From positions 124,001-188,000 of the forward strand of contig NZ_JAENHL010000006.1 in the NCBI RefSeq assembly GCF_016595235.1: a stretch of DNA of 64,000 nt, in the 5' to 3' direction. The notes beneath the pieces are model-generated. The model was not told the DNA's origin, searched no databases, and saw only the letters and a program-made list of their open reading frames with translations. Within the stretch, counting starts at the first letter, position 1. Every line of letters begins with the position of its first letter. Source of the DNA: Taklimakanibacter albus. GTDB lineage: Bacteria > Pseudomonadota > Alphaproteobacteria > Rhizobiales > Aestuariivirgaceae. Position numbers and translations under genes: made by a program. This document shows, in pieces, positions 45,436 to 54,351 of the stretch.

Positions 45436-48294
45436 ATGCGTACACGCTCGGGCGGGAGCGCTTCCGACAGAAAATCCAACAAGAAGTTCGAGCTTGCCGG
45501 GGGCGTCTGCATAGCTGCCCTGGCGCTGGGCTTCACGGCTTCCTCGGCGCTGGCGGCGAATTTCGAGGCCTCCAATCAGACCGAGCTCTACCAGGCGATC
45601 GCCGATGCCCAGGCCAGCCCGGATGCCGCATCGACGATCACGCTGACCGGCAGCTTTCAGATCACCAGCTCGCTTCCGCCGATTGCCGGAAAAGCTATCA
45701 CGATCGATACGGGCGTCCACACTCTGGCTTATAACGCGGCGGCGCCTTTTGATATCGCCGGCGATGCAAGCCTGACTCTGTCTGGCCAGATCCTGGGTAC
45801 CGGCGGCCTGAATGCAGGCCAGTTGAGCAAGATTGGCGCGGGCCAGCTCATCATCGACGGTGCAACCGGTTCCGGCATCACCAGAATCGGCCTTAACGCC
45901 GGTCACACCCTGATCACCGGCGGCAGCGAAGTCACATTCGGGACCTCTGCCGGCGGCTCACTGGCCCAATTGAGCATTGCGACGGCGGCCAATTCGCAGG
46001 CGAGCCTGACGATATCCGGCCAAGGCACAAGGCTGGTCGCCACGGGCACCGACTCGACCGACCTCAGCGCCGGCGGCGGAAGCCAGTCGACGCTGACCAT
46101 CGAGAAAGGCGGCGTATACACGACATCGACCGGCATAAGAGTTCACACACCGGGTTCACAAGGCATCGCCAATATCAACGTCCTGGACGAAGGCTCCACG
46201 CTGGAGGCCGGCGGCTTTGTGTCGGCCAACGGCACCACCAACATCAAGGTGCGGGCTGGCGGCGTGGTCGACATCAGCGGCGCCACCTCGTTCGGCGGCG
46301 CCGGAAACGTTGCCTATGCCGGCGCTCTGGTCACGGCCGAGGTGTCGGGCGATGGGTCCCGCTGGGACTCGGGCACGACAATGGCCATGTATCGAGGCTC
46401 GCTTTCAGTCCTGGATGGCGGCGTGGTTTCGGCCGGAACGACGATGAACATCGCCACCGTTTCGGGCAACGTCGTCCCCAATTTCAGTGTCCTGGTTTCG
46501 GGCGCCGGGTCGGAGCTCAGCGCGACGACGATGAATCTCGGCACCACGGGCACCGGCATCCTCACCATCGCCGATCGCGGCCGCGTCGTGGTGAATGGCG
46601 GCAACTCGGCCCTCACCGTCGGCGGTGTCGATCCCGACAGCGACGCCGCGCTGAATATCGGCGGGGTTGCGGGCCAGGCCGCGGCGGCCGCCGGAACGCT
46701 CGCAGCATCCGCCGTCACGCTCGCGGCCAGCGCCGAGATCAATTTCAACCACACCGAAACCGCTTATGTCTTCGACATTCCGATCAACGGCAGCGGCGCC
46801 ATCAACCAACTGGCCGGACGCACCATCTTCAATGCCGACCAGTTGGGCTTCCTCGGCCTCGCCAGCATCTATGGCGGCGTGCTCGAGGTCAACGGCGCGC
46901 TCGGCGGCACCATGGATGTGCGCGGCGGCACGCTTGCCGGCACCGGCTCGGTCGGCAACACCGCGAACTATGCCGGCGGCGCCATCGCGCCCGGCAGCAA
47001 CGGCATCGGCACGCTCACCATCGACGGCAACTACACCAGCAATGGCGGCGCTCTCAGGATCGAGTCTGTGCTCGGTAACGATGCTTCGCCGACCGACCTT
47101 CTGGTCGTCACCGGTGACTCCATCCTCGGCAGCGGCGCGACGCAGGTCTTCGTCACCAATCTCGGCGGCGCCGGCGCCGCAACGACGGGCGACGGCATCA
47201 AGATCGTCGATGTGGCAGGTACATCCGCCGCCGACGCCTTCGTGCTGGGCGCCCCGGCGATCGGCGGCGCGCATCTCTACGGTCTCTTCCAGAATGGCAT
47301 CGCCGATCCGGCCGACGGTGACTGGTATCTGCGTTTGACCGATATCCTGGCCCCGACGGTGCCCACTTACGAAAACTATCCCGTCGTGCTGCTCCAGTTG
47401 ACCGAGCTGCCGACCTTGCGCCAGCGCGTCGGCGATCGATATCTCCCGGGCGCCGGCCAGGCCGATGATGGAAATTATCCCGGTCCCCGCAACTTCTGGA
47501 CCCGCATCGAAGGCGCCTATGGTCATGTCGAGGGGGATTCGGCCAGCGGCACGTCCTATGACAGCCACCGTTATCTCGTGCAGGTCGGCATCGACGGCCG
47601 GCTCGCCGGGGACGCGTCGGGGATGCTCGTCGGCGGCCTCAACGCGCAATATGGCAAGGTCGACGCCGACATCGAGTCGCGCCTCGGCGATGGCGACAAT
47701 TCGACCGACAGCTATGGCCTCGGCGCCACGCTGACCTGGTATGGCAGCGACGGCATTTATGTCGACGGGCAGGCCTCGATCGCCTGGCTGTCGAGCGATC
47801 TTTCTGCCGACGCTGTCGGCGATCTCGTCGACGGTAATGACGGCTTCGGCTATGCCTTCAGTCTCGAGGCCGGCCGCAAGATGCCTGTCGGCGGCAACTG
47901 GTCGCTCACCCCGCAGGCGCAGCTTGCCTATACGTCGGTCGATTTCGACGACTTCACCGACCAGTTCGGCGCCGATGTGACGCTGGAGAGCGGCGACAGC
48001 CTGAAAGGCCGCATCGGCGTGGCGCTCGACTATGACGGGGGAACCGGCGACAGCCCCACCCACGTCTACGGCATCGCCAATATCACCTACGAGTTCCTCG
48101 ACGGGACCGCGGTTGACGTAGCGGGCACCGAAGTCGGCTTCGAGCCCGACTCTTTCGGTGCCGAGCTCGGCCTCGGTGGCGCCTATCGCTGGGGCGGCGG
48201 CCGGCACTCTTTATATGGCGAGGCGCTCGGCACCACGAGCTTCGAGGGCAGCTACGGCATCAAGGGCACGGTTGGCCTGAGCACGGCATTTTAG
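45436..48294 (+). CDS. Autotransporter (type Va) with C-terminal beta-barrel
   Basis: 952 residues. A long signal peptide (about 40 residues, basic region then GGVCIAALALGFTASSALA) precedes a passenger of repetitive beta-helix sequence, roughly 41-650, rich in Gly, Ala, Thr and Asn. The C-terminal barrel (about 682-952) starts near FWTRIEGAYGHVEGDS and ends in Phe (GTVGLSTAF), the outer-membrane insertion signal. No protease or adhesin signature is evident in the passenger, so its role (adhesion, surface layer) is open. A terminator follows. Confidence 0.9.
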   Translation: MRTRSGGSASDRKSNKKFELAGGVCIAALALGFTASSALAANFEASNQTELYQAIADAQASPDAASTITLTGSFQITSSLPPIAGKAITIDTGVHTLAYNAAAPFDIAGDASLTLSGQILGTGGLNAGQLSKIGAGQLIIDGATGSGITRIGLNAGHTLITGGSEVTFGTSAGGSLAQLSIATAANSQASLTISGQGTRLVATGTDSTDLSAGGGSQSTLTIEKGGVYTTSTGIRVHTPGSQGIANINVLDEGSTLEAGGFVSANGTTNIKVRAGGVVDISGATSFGGAGNVAYAGALVTAEVSGDGSRWDSGTTMAMYRGSLSVLDGGVVSAGTTMNIATVSGNVVPNFSVLVSGAGSELSATTMNLGTTGTGILTIADRGRVVVNGGNSALTVGGVDPDSDAALNIGGVAGQAAAAAGTLAASAVTLAASAEINFNHTETAYVFDIPINGSGAINQLAGRTIFNADQLGFLGLASIYGGVLEVNGALGGTMDVRGGTLAGTGSVGNTANYAGGAIAPGSNGIGTLTIDGNYTSNGGALRIESVLGNDASPTDLLVVTGDSILGSGATQVFVTNLGGAGAATTGDGIKIVDVAGTSAADAFVLGAPAIGGAHLYGLFQNGIADPADGDWYLRLTDILAPTVPTYENYPVVLLQLTELPTLRQRVGDRYLPGAGQADDGNYPGPRNFWTRIEGAYGHVEGDSASGTSYDSHRYLVQVGIDGRLAGDASGMLVGGLNAQYGKVDADIESRLGDGDNSTDSYGLGATLTWYGSDGIYVDGQASIAWLSSDLSADAVGDLVDGNDGFGYAFSLEAGRKMPVGGNWSLTPQAQLAYTSVDFDDFTDQFGADVTLESGDSLKGRIGVALDYDGGTGDSPTHVYGIANITYEFLDGTAVDVAGTEVGFEPDSFGAELGLGGAYRWGGGRHSLYGEALGTTSFEGSYGIKGTVGLSTAF

Positions 48295-48350
48295 CTCTAA
48301 AAGCCTTCAAATTTGGCGGGATATGCTCTAGAACCCGCCACAACCAATCC

Positions 48351-48379
48351 CGGCTCGCCACTCATCGTGGCGGGCTTTT
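48351..48379 (+). terminator. Intrinsic terminator after the autotransporter gene
   Basis: GCTCGCCAC-TCATC-GTGGCGGGC forms a 9-bp stem (one G:T pair) followed by T5. A weaker GGCGGG...CCCGCC stem lies just upstream. It ends 24 bp before the next start. Confidence 0.75.
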
Positions 48380-48402
48380 TCGTTACTCCAGCCAGCAAGA
48401 CC

Positions 48403-50031
48403 ATGATTCGCCTCGACAATATCAGCAAGCAGCACGGCCACCAGATCCTGTTCATCGACGCCTCGATGGGCCTCCAAAAGGGGGAGAAGGTGGGACTTGT
48501 CGGGCCCAACGGCGCCGGCAAGTCGACGCTTTTCCGCATGATCAAAGGCGAGGACAAGCCCGACGACGGCCTGGTGACGATCGATCCCGGCATGACCATC
48601 GGCTATTTCAGCCAGGATGTCGGCGAGATGTCGGGCCAGAGCGCGGTCGCCGCGGTGATGGACGGCATCGGCCCGGTGAGCGCGCTCGTCGCCGAGATGG
48701 CGCAGCTCGAGGCCGCGATGGTCGACCCCGACCAGGCCGACGACATGGAAGCCCTCGTCGAGCGCTATGGCGAGGTGCAGCACCGTTTCGAGGAGCTCGA
48801 CGGTTATGCGCTCGACGCCCGGGCGCGCGAGGTGCTGGCGGGCTTAAGCTTCAGCCAGGAGCGCATGGACGGCGATGTCGGTCTTCTCTCCGGCGGTTGG
48901 AAGATGCGTGTGGCGCTCGCCCGCATCCTGCTGATGCGGCCCGACGGCATGCTGCTCGACGAGCCGAGCAACCATCTCGATCTCGAAAGCCTGATCTGGC
49001 TGGAAGCCTTCCTCAAGAACTATGAGGGCGCCCTGCTGATGACGTCGCATGACCGCGCCTTCATGAACCGCATCATCGGCAAGGTCGTGGAGATCGACGG
49101 CGGCGCGCTCACCACCTATTCGGGCGATCTCGATTTCTACGATCAGCAGCGCGCGCTCAGCGAAAAGCAGCGCCAGGCGCAGTTCGAGCGCCAGCAGGCG
49201 ATGCTCGCCAAGGAGATCAAGTTCATCGAGCGTTTCAAGGCGCGCGCCTCGCATGCGGCGCAGGTGCAGAGCCGGGTGAAGAAGCTCGACAAGATCGAAA
49301 AAGTGGAGCCGCCGCGGCGCCGCCAGGCCGTCCAGTTCGAATTCCGCAGCCCGCCACGCTCAGGCGACGACGTGGCGAGCTTCAGGAATGTTCACAAGGG
49401 TTATGGCAGCCAGCCGATCTATCAGGGCCTCGATTTCCAGGTGCGCCGCAAGGAGCGCTGGTGCGTGCTGGGCGCCAATGGCGCGGGTAAATCCACGCTG
49501 CTGAAGTTGGTGGCGGGCGCCACGGAGCCGGACGCGGGCGCGGTGACGGTCGGCGCCAATGTCAGGATGGGCTATTTCGCCCAGCACTCCATGGACCTGT
49601 TGGACGGTGACGACACAGTCTTCGAGTCACTCGACCAGTCTTTCCCGCATGCCGGGCAGGGCGCGCTGCGCACGCTGGCCGGCTGCTTCGGCTTCTCGGG
49701 CGATGATGTCGAAAAACCCTGCCGGGTGCTGTCCGGCGGCGAGAAGGCGCGCCTCGTGATGGCCAAGATGCTGTTCGACCCGCCGAATTTCCTGGTCCTC
49801 GACGAGCCGACCAACCATCTCGACATGGCGACGAAGGAGATGCTGGTAGGCGCGCTGGCCGACTTCGAAGGCACCATGCTGTTCGTGTCGCATGACCGCC
49901 ATTTCCTGGCCAAGCTCTCCAACCGCGTGCTGGAGCTGACGCCCGACGGTGTTCATCAATATGGCGGGGGGTACACGGAATATGTGGCCAGGACCGGCCA
50001 GGAAGCGCCGGGGCTGCATCCGGGCGGGTAA
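48403..50031 (+). CDS. ABC-F family ATPase
   Basis: 542 residues, two ABC domains in tandem and no membrane segment. The first Walker A is GPNGAGKSTLFRMI near 36, with signature LSGGWKMRVALARILL and Walker B MLLDEPSNHLDLES. The linker is helical and charged (KQRQAQFERQQAMLAKEIKF). The second Walker A is GANGAGKSTLLKLV, with signature LSGGEKARLVMAKMLF and LVLDEPTNHLDMAT. ABC-F proteins act on ribosomes (translation factors or resistance proteins); which subtype cannot be decided. ATG 48403 gives the normal N-terminus; the frame upstream runs through the terminator. Confidence 0.92.
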   Translation: MIRLDNISKQHGHQILFIDASMGLQKGEKVGLVGPNGAGKSTLFRMIKGEDKPDDGLVTIDPGMTIGYFSQDVGEMSGQSAVAAVMDGIGPVSALVAEMAQLEAAMVDPDQADDMEALVERYGEVQHRFEELDGYALDARAREVLAGLSFSQERMDGDVGLLSGGWKMRVALARILLMRPDGMLLDEPSNHLDLESLIWLEAFLKNYEGALLMTSHDRAFMNRIIGKVVEIDGGALTTYSGDLDFYDQQRALSEKQRQAQFERQQAMLAKEIKFIERFKARASHAAQVQSRVKKLDKIEKVEPPRRRQAVQFEFRSPPRSGDDVASFRNVHKGYGSQPIYQGLDFQVRRKERWCVLGANGAGKSTLLKLVAGATEPDAGAVTVGANVRMGYFAQHSMDLLDGDDTVFESLDQSFPHAGQGALRTLAGCFGFSGDDVEKPCRVLSGGEKARLVMAKMLFDPPNFLVLDEPTNHLDMATKEMLVGALADFEGTMLFVSHDRHFLAKLSNRVLELTPDGVHQYGGGYTEYVARTGQEAPGLHPGG

Positions 50032-50630
50032 GCGTGATGGCCAGGCTTCGGTGCCATAGCCACGAGGTGGTGGGTGCCACGTTGCCAGCCGCGACGGGAT
50101 ACTTAAGGAGGCCCCAAGTTGGATCGTTGATGCATCGAACTGCCACCTAAGTGGAAGCAGGAAATACGCTGTCTCCGCCTTTCGGTGGAACCTAGGGTAG
50201 TGGCGCCGATACTCGGCGGAGTTTTGGCCTCGCGGTCCATGCGAGCAAAGCGGACGTTGTCCGGCCAGAGGGACATCCGCAGGTCCGGCCTCAATTCCGC
50301 AATCTGACAGGCCTTTGTAGGCCGCTCATCGCCCAGACCGCCAGCGTCTTGATTAAAATCATGATTTATCAAGTGAAATGAACCTTCAGAAGCTCGTTAC
50401 CTGAGATAGCCTCGCATCCGGTATGACGATGCTTCTTGTCGCGATTGCGAAACGCGTATACCGTCGTACGCCAGGTGAAGTTTTTCCAAAGGTTTGGACT
50501 TGTCGAATTGATCGATGCGGTGTTTCTGAAGCGCTTTCCGGAAAGGTGATCCAGTTCGCCGCACTTTCAATGTCTGTTGCAAGTCTACCGATCTGATAAC
50601 AGCTTGATTGTCGCCAAAAGGAGTAGGGCG
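50032..50630. other. Region without confident gene at the edge of the AT-rich island
   Basis: About 600 bp. A minus-strand frame of 89 codons (50103-50372) shows no recognised domain and may be a degraded remnant. From about 50350 the GC content falls sharply and stays low to about 55.3 kb. No integrase, tRNA or clear terminal repeat was found. Confidence 0.4.
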
Positions 50631-51341
50631 GTGCCTACGTACGAACTAGTAATCACCGATGTTACTCGGTACGGCTCGTTGTTCTGCGTCGCAGGCTGGG
50701 ATTTGAAGAATGGTGGGATGATACGTCCGGAGCCCTCGACGGCGAATGCCAGTGTCGAGGCATCGCGGTTCTGGGGGGAGAAAGACGCTGGACCTGGCAA
50801 GTTCTTCGCGGTTGGTAATATCGTGAAATTCGACGCGGTATCCGCACCCGCCAATTTCCCTTTTCCTCACGCGACCGAAGATCGCATTTTTGTCGCTGGG
50901 AACAACTCCGCGATCTTGGCTCAAAAGTCTAATGCTCAAGTTGCGCAGCTAGTGGTTGCAGGGGTTTCTAGCTCCGTGAACGAAGCATTTGGAGGCCATC
51001 TTCACCGAGCTCATTCAGGCAAAGCATATGTAATGGCTGGTCAGCAGACACATTCGTTAGGTGCGATTGAGATCGCACCGGGGTTAATCTCATTTTATGA
51101 GGATAATTCATCTCCCGGCAAACGACGGCTCCGGGCCTTAATTAGGACGAACGGTATTGAGTATGACCTTTCGGTTCCCGCAGATGCGGCCAGAGAGCGT
51201 TTCTTGGCAAGTGGGGTTGCTGCACTAAGAACTGATGCACAAGCAAGTAAGCAATTGCATATTCGTCTTGGGCTGTGCCGTCCATTCGCCGCAATGCCAA
51301 ATTTTTGTTATGCGCAAGTGAATGGCGTCTATTTTTTATAG
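50631..51341 (+). CDS. Dual OB-like domain protein
   Basis: 236 residues. It starts VPTYELVITDVTRYGSLFC and continues AGWDLKNGGMIRPEPS, with VGNIVKFDAVSAP and a C-terminal RLGLCRPFAAMPNFCYAQVN. The pattern resembles the dual-OB nucleic-acid-binding proteins found next to DUF488 genes; this is recognised from memory and is moderately sure. GTG 50631 is chosen because AGGAG stands 7 bp upstream; the frame continues to 50577 without similarity. It is first in the plus-strand arm of an AT-rich island, followed by two DUF488 genes. Confidence 0.7.
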   Translation: MPTYELVITDVTRYGSLFCVAGWDLKNGGMIRPEPSTANASVEASRFWGEKDAGPGKFFAVGNIVKFDAVSAPANFPFPHATEDRIFVAGNNSAILAQKSNAQVAQLVVAGVSSSVNEAFGGHLHRAHSGKAYVMAGQQTHSLGAIEIAPGLISFYEDNSSPGKRRLRALIRTNGIEYDLSVPADAARERFLASGVAALRTDAQASKQLHIRLGLCRPFAAMPNFCYAQVNGVYFL

Positions 51342-51462
51342 GAATCTATTGGAGCGAAGCGCGGGCGTTAGGAACTTCAGCCGGGTGGCGCTTTGAGGGA
51401 AGTTGGCATTCTTCAGCATGGGATTGTAAGGTATACTTCTGTTGGGATCGAGATCGAGTCAG

Positions 51463-52113
51463 ATGAGCGGCAGTTGCGAGCAAGAGGCGTGGGCGGATTC
51501 GGCCATTGAGGTTTTAACGATTGGACATTCTACGCTGTCGTATGAGGAGTTCTTAGGACTCCTGCGTCAAGCTTCTGTCACAGCGATCGCGGATGTGAGG
51601 AGTGCGCCATTTTCACGTCATTTTCCGCATTTCAATCGCGACTGGCTCCGTAGTGAACTTCGCCTAGACCAAATTGCTTACGTCTTCCTTGGTGAGGAAC
51701 TAGGGGGGCGCCCTAAGGGCGGGAAGTTCTTTGACAATGGGATAGCGAATTATGAAAGAATGGCCGAGACTGAGGTGTTTGCGGATGGACTAAAACGTAT
51801 CGTCGACGGCGCAAAGAAATACCGAATCGCTCTCATGTGTTCGGAGCATGATCCACTCGATTGTCACCGTTGCCTTTTGGTCGGTCGTGCGCTTCACGAG
51901 CGTGGAGTTGTAGTACGGCATATTCTAAACGATGGACAGATTATCAGTCATCGGCAGATCGAGGCGCGGCTAATGAAAGTATCGGGCAAGAGTGATGTTG
52001 ATCTCTTTGAATCTCCGGCGAAACGGCTTGCTGCCGCGTATCGTGATCGAGCGACTAGGGTGGCATTTGTCGAGCGCAAGGACGAGCCTTCCAAATCTGC
52101 AATTCTGGAGTAA
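51463..52113 (+). CDS. DUF488 family protein, first copy
   Basis: 216 residues. The DUF488 core is LTIGHSTLSYEEFLGLL, AIADVRSAPFSRHFPHFN, YVFLGEELGGRPKGGKFF and the Cys motif LMCSEHDPLDCHRCLLVGRA. The C-terminus past about 190 is unassigned. Biochemical function is unknown. Low GC and codon use set it apart from the flanking chromosome. ATG 51463 gives the domain with a 20-residue leader; it is 121 bp after the dual-OB-like gene and 5 bp before the second DUF488 gene. Confidence 0.88.
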   Translation: MSGSCEQEAWADSAIEVLTIGHSTLSYEEFLGLLRQASVTAIADVRSAPFSRHFPHFNRDWLRSELRLDQIAYVFLGEELGGRPKGGKFFDNGIANYERMAETEVFADGLKRIVDGAKKYRIALMCSEHDPLDCHRCLLVGRALHERGVVVRHILNDGQIISHRQIEARLMKVSGKSDVDLFESPAKRLAAAYRDRATRVAFVERKDEPSKSAILE

Positions 52114-52118
52114 ACCGC

Positions 52119-52565
52119 TTGGATAGAACAAATTTGGCGACAATTGGTTTTACCAAAACAACAGCCGCCCGATTTTTCGAACGAATAAAGAAAGCTGGGG
52201 TGAAGAAGGTTATTGATGTTCGATTGCACAACACGTCGCAATTGGCTGGCTTTGCAAAAGCAGAAGATCTGGCGTATTTTCTGAGAGAGATCTGTGGTGC
52301 TGAATATGTCCATCAACCGCTTTTGGCACCTACAGACAACATTCTAAAAGCATTCAAGAGAGATAAGGGTGACTGGGATGTTTACCAGAAAGCTTTCCTT
52401 GGGCTGATGGAAGAACGCCAAGTGGAGGCAGCGTTGAATCCGACAATGTTTGAGAATGCATGCTTGCTGTGCTCCGAGGCTGCGCCCCACCATTGTCATC
52501 GACGACTTGTATGCGATTATCTCAATATTAGGTGGTCAGGAATTTTGAGTATTCGTCATCTGTAA
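52119..52565 (+). CDS. DUF488 family protein, second copy
   Basis: 148 residues, shorter than its neighbour and diverged. It opens LATIGFTKTTAARFFERIKK, has KKVIDVRLHNTSQLAGFAK, and ends with the Cys motif CLLCSEAAPHHCHRRLVCDYL. TTG 52119 is the apparent start, 5 bp after the first copy's stop. Having two unlike DUF488 proteins side by side suggests a heterodimer rather than a recent duplication. It ends the plus-strand arm; the minus-strand arm ends 56 bp further on. Confidence 0.85.
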   Translation: MDRTNLATIGFTKTTAARFFERIKKAGVKKVIDVRLHNTSQLAGFAKAEDLAYFLREICGAEYVHQPLLAPTDNILKAFKRDKGDWDVYQKAFLGLMEERQVEAALNPTMFENACLLCSEAAPHHCHRRLVCDYLNIRWSGILSIRHL

Positions 52566-52621
52566 GAGTTCTGTCCGAGATTGACTTGATTAAAGTCGCG
52601 GATGATCTTTGCTAGGTTCGT

Positions 52622-53176
52622 TTAATGTAGTTCCTCTTCCGCCAAGGCCTTGTCCAGTGCAGTCAGCAATGCTTCCCTCGAATTCATTGCGTGTTGAGCC
52701 TGATCGGATAACGCATGGAACCAAACCCACAGTGATCCAGTCATTTCATTGAAGTTGTCCAGCTTAAAGCGTACAGGTGTTAACACAAATTGGATCTTCC
52801 AGTTATAGTCTCTTGATTTTGCCCTGAGCCGTTTTGCAATTGCGAATGCAAATCGCGTATAATCATCGGGGGTACAACTTGCGTATTTCGTGCTCATAAC
52901 TTGAATATAGCCGCCAGCAGTATGGAGAGTTGCATCGTGATCCGGTGCCTTTGCGCCAAGATCGCAGCCTATTGTGAAAAGAGGCGATTTGAGGCCCGAT
53001 AGATTCCCAAGGAGTTTTCCCATCGCAGAAGATTTGCTTCCTTCAGGAATTTTGGCAGCAAGATCAGGGCGTCCACGAACATCGACAAAGCCGTAATTTC
53101 TGCGAATTTCGTCAAAAATAGGGGCGTATGGAACAGTCATTCCTTCCCTGCTCATCTCGACATCGAACTCGAGCAT
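52622..53176 (-). CDS. Hypothetical protein in the TcmP/DUF5131 arm
   Basis: 184 residues, no recognised family. Predicted mixed alpha/beta, without signal peptide or membrane helix. Notable stretches are DEIRRNYGFVDVRGRPDLAA and the polar middle GGYIQVMSTKYASCTPDDYT. It is last of three leftward genes, 2 bp after TcmP, so it is very probably part of the same system. The low GC matches the rest of the island. Confidence 0.65.
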   Translation of the reverse strand: MLEFDVEMSREGMTVPYAPIFDEIRRNYGFVDVRGRPDLAAKIPEGSKSSAMGKLLGNLSGLKSPLFTIGCDLGAKAPDHDATLHTAGGYIQVMSTKYASCTPDDYTRFAFAIAKRLRAKSRDYNWKIQFVLTPVRFKLDNFNEMTGSLWVWFHALSDQAQHAMNSREALLTALDKALAEEELH

Positions 53177-53178
53177 GA

Positions 53179-54351
53179 CTAAGTCGCAGGTGTCTTGAGT
53201 TTGATCACGCTTTCATCGCGTGGCTTGCGGTTGCCGGTGCCCCAGGAATTCTCGATCTTTCCTATTCTGGCTAGTGAAACGCAAATGTCCTTAATGTTGG
53301 TCTCACGCAGCATAAAGGGCTGTAACAAGTGACCGAGGACGTTTGTGAAGGACATTGGATTGCCTGTTGAGAGTGTTCTCAATAATTCGCTTGATGCCAG
53401 TCTCATCTGCTCTTCGACAATGTCGTCAATCGTTGATTCTTGCATTGTGGCCTGGTACCCCGAGAATAGATCTTGTATAAGTGTCTGGTCCTCTCTTTTT
53501 CTTTCTTTGGCGTTCGCCCGATTTTTCTCGTGTTGGCGAAGTGCTGCGTACTCCGTCTCTCGAAAGGTCTTTAGCCCCTGAATGCTCTTGGTACCGTAAG
53601 CAATAAAGAAATGAGGGCGGTCAGTGGTTGCTTTGTCAATCTTGGTGGAAATCACAAACTGAAAATTTCCAGTAGATTTAAGAGTTTCACGAAATAGTTT
53701 TTCTGTAGCAATCCCGCGATCAAGATGAGGATCGAGTCGGTCGCGCCACCCTGGGCCGCCCAAGATTGGTTCAAGAGACGCGATTGTGTTTTCGTCGTCG
53801 CTGTGAACGAAGCGATCAACAAAGGCATACATGAAGTTGATTAGCACCTCACATTTGGATCGCGTAAACAGAGGTCTGATTTTATTGAGGGGGTAACCTG
53901 TCCAGCCGGTTGGATCGATAAAGATCAAAGGGAATGAGCTTCCTATGTAGGATTGTATTTCGCTAACGGCGTCCTCAAAATTTCCATAATAGGTTCTAAT
54001 CTCAAAGCCTTGGTCCGGTCTATGATAAGATGCCACTGCCTGTCTGAGTTGCGCAAATGCTCTAGAATTATTTTCGGAGAAGAAGCAGCGGATTTTCCGA
54101 AGCACTCCAGTACGCTCAAAATGCTGCTTCTGAGCGTCGAGCAAAACTGAGATAGCAATCATAAAAGAGGAGTCGCTGAAATCTACGGTGGCTGATTCCC
54201 AAGGGCCGGAAAAGCCATCAACGTACGTGATATCCTGAAAGGATAGAACTTTAAACGCGAGCGCCTGAAGGTACCGCTTCAGGATGAAGTGTTTTGCTTG
54301 CGTCTGTTCGCGACCTAAGTAGGGGGCGACCACGTCGTGTCTCGTTTTCAC
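53179..54351 (-). CDS. tcmP: Three-Cys-motif partner protein TcmP
   Basis: 390 residues. The family pattern starts QTQAKHFILKRYLQALAFKV with YVDGFSGPWES, the first being the conserved lead-in. It continues with a Rossmann-like segment IRCFFSENNSRAFAQL and LIFIDPTGWTGYPL, which carries an IDP motif reminiscent of methyltransferases. A region near residue 300 is helical and charged. TcmP is named for its steady association with the three-Cys protein encoded just upstream here. The genes overlap by 4 bp. Activity is unknown. Confidence 0.88.
   Translation of the reverse strand: MKTRHDVVAPYLGREQTQAKHFILKRYLQALAFKVLSFQDITYVDGFSGPWESATVDFSDSSFMIAISVLLDAQKQHFERTGVLRKIRCFFSENNSRAFAQLRQAVASYHRPDQGFEIRTYYGNFEDAVSEIQSYIGSSFPLIFIDPTGWTGYPLNKIRPLFTRSKCEVLINFMYAFVDRFVHSDDENTIASLEPILGGPGWRDRLDPHLDRGIATEKLFRETLKSTGNFQFVISTKIDKATTDRPHFFIAYGTKSIQGLKTFRETEYAALRQHEKNRANAKERKREDQTLIQDLFSGYQATMQESTIDDIVEEQMRLASSELLRTLSTGNPMSFTNVLGHLLQPFMLRETNIKDICVSLARIGKIENSWGTGNRKPRDESVIKLKTPAT

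Noticed and set aside
46405-48207. 600-codon minus-strand frame opposite the autotransporter.
   Set aside because: Shadow of a repetitive GC-rich gene; no domain or ribosome-binding site.
50103-50372. 89-codon minus-strand frame after the ABC-F gene.
   Set aside because: No domain, no ribosome-binding site, mixed composition; more likely a remnant or chance frame.
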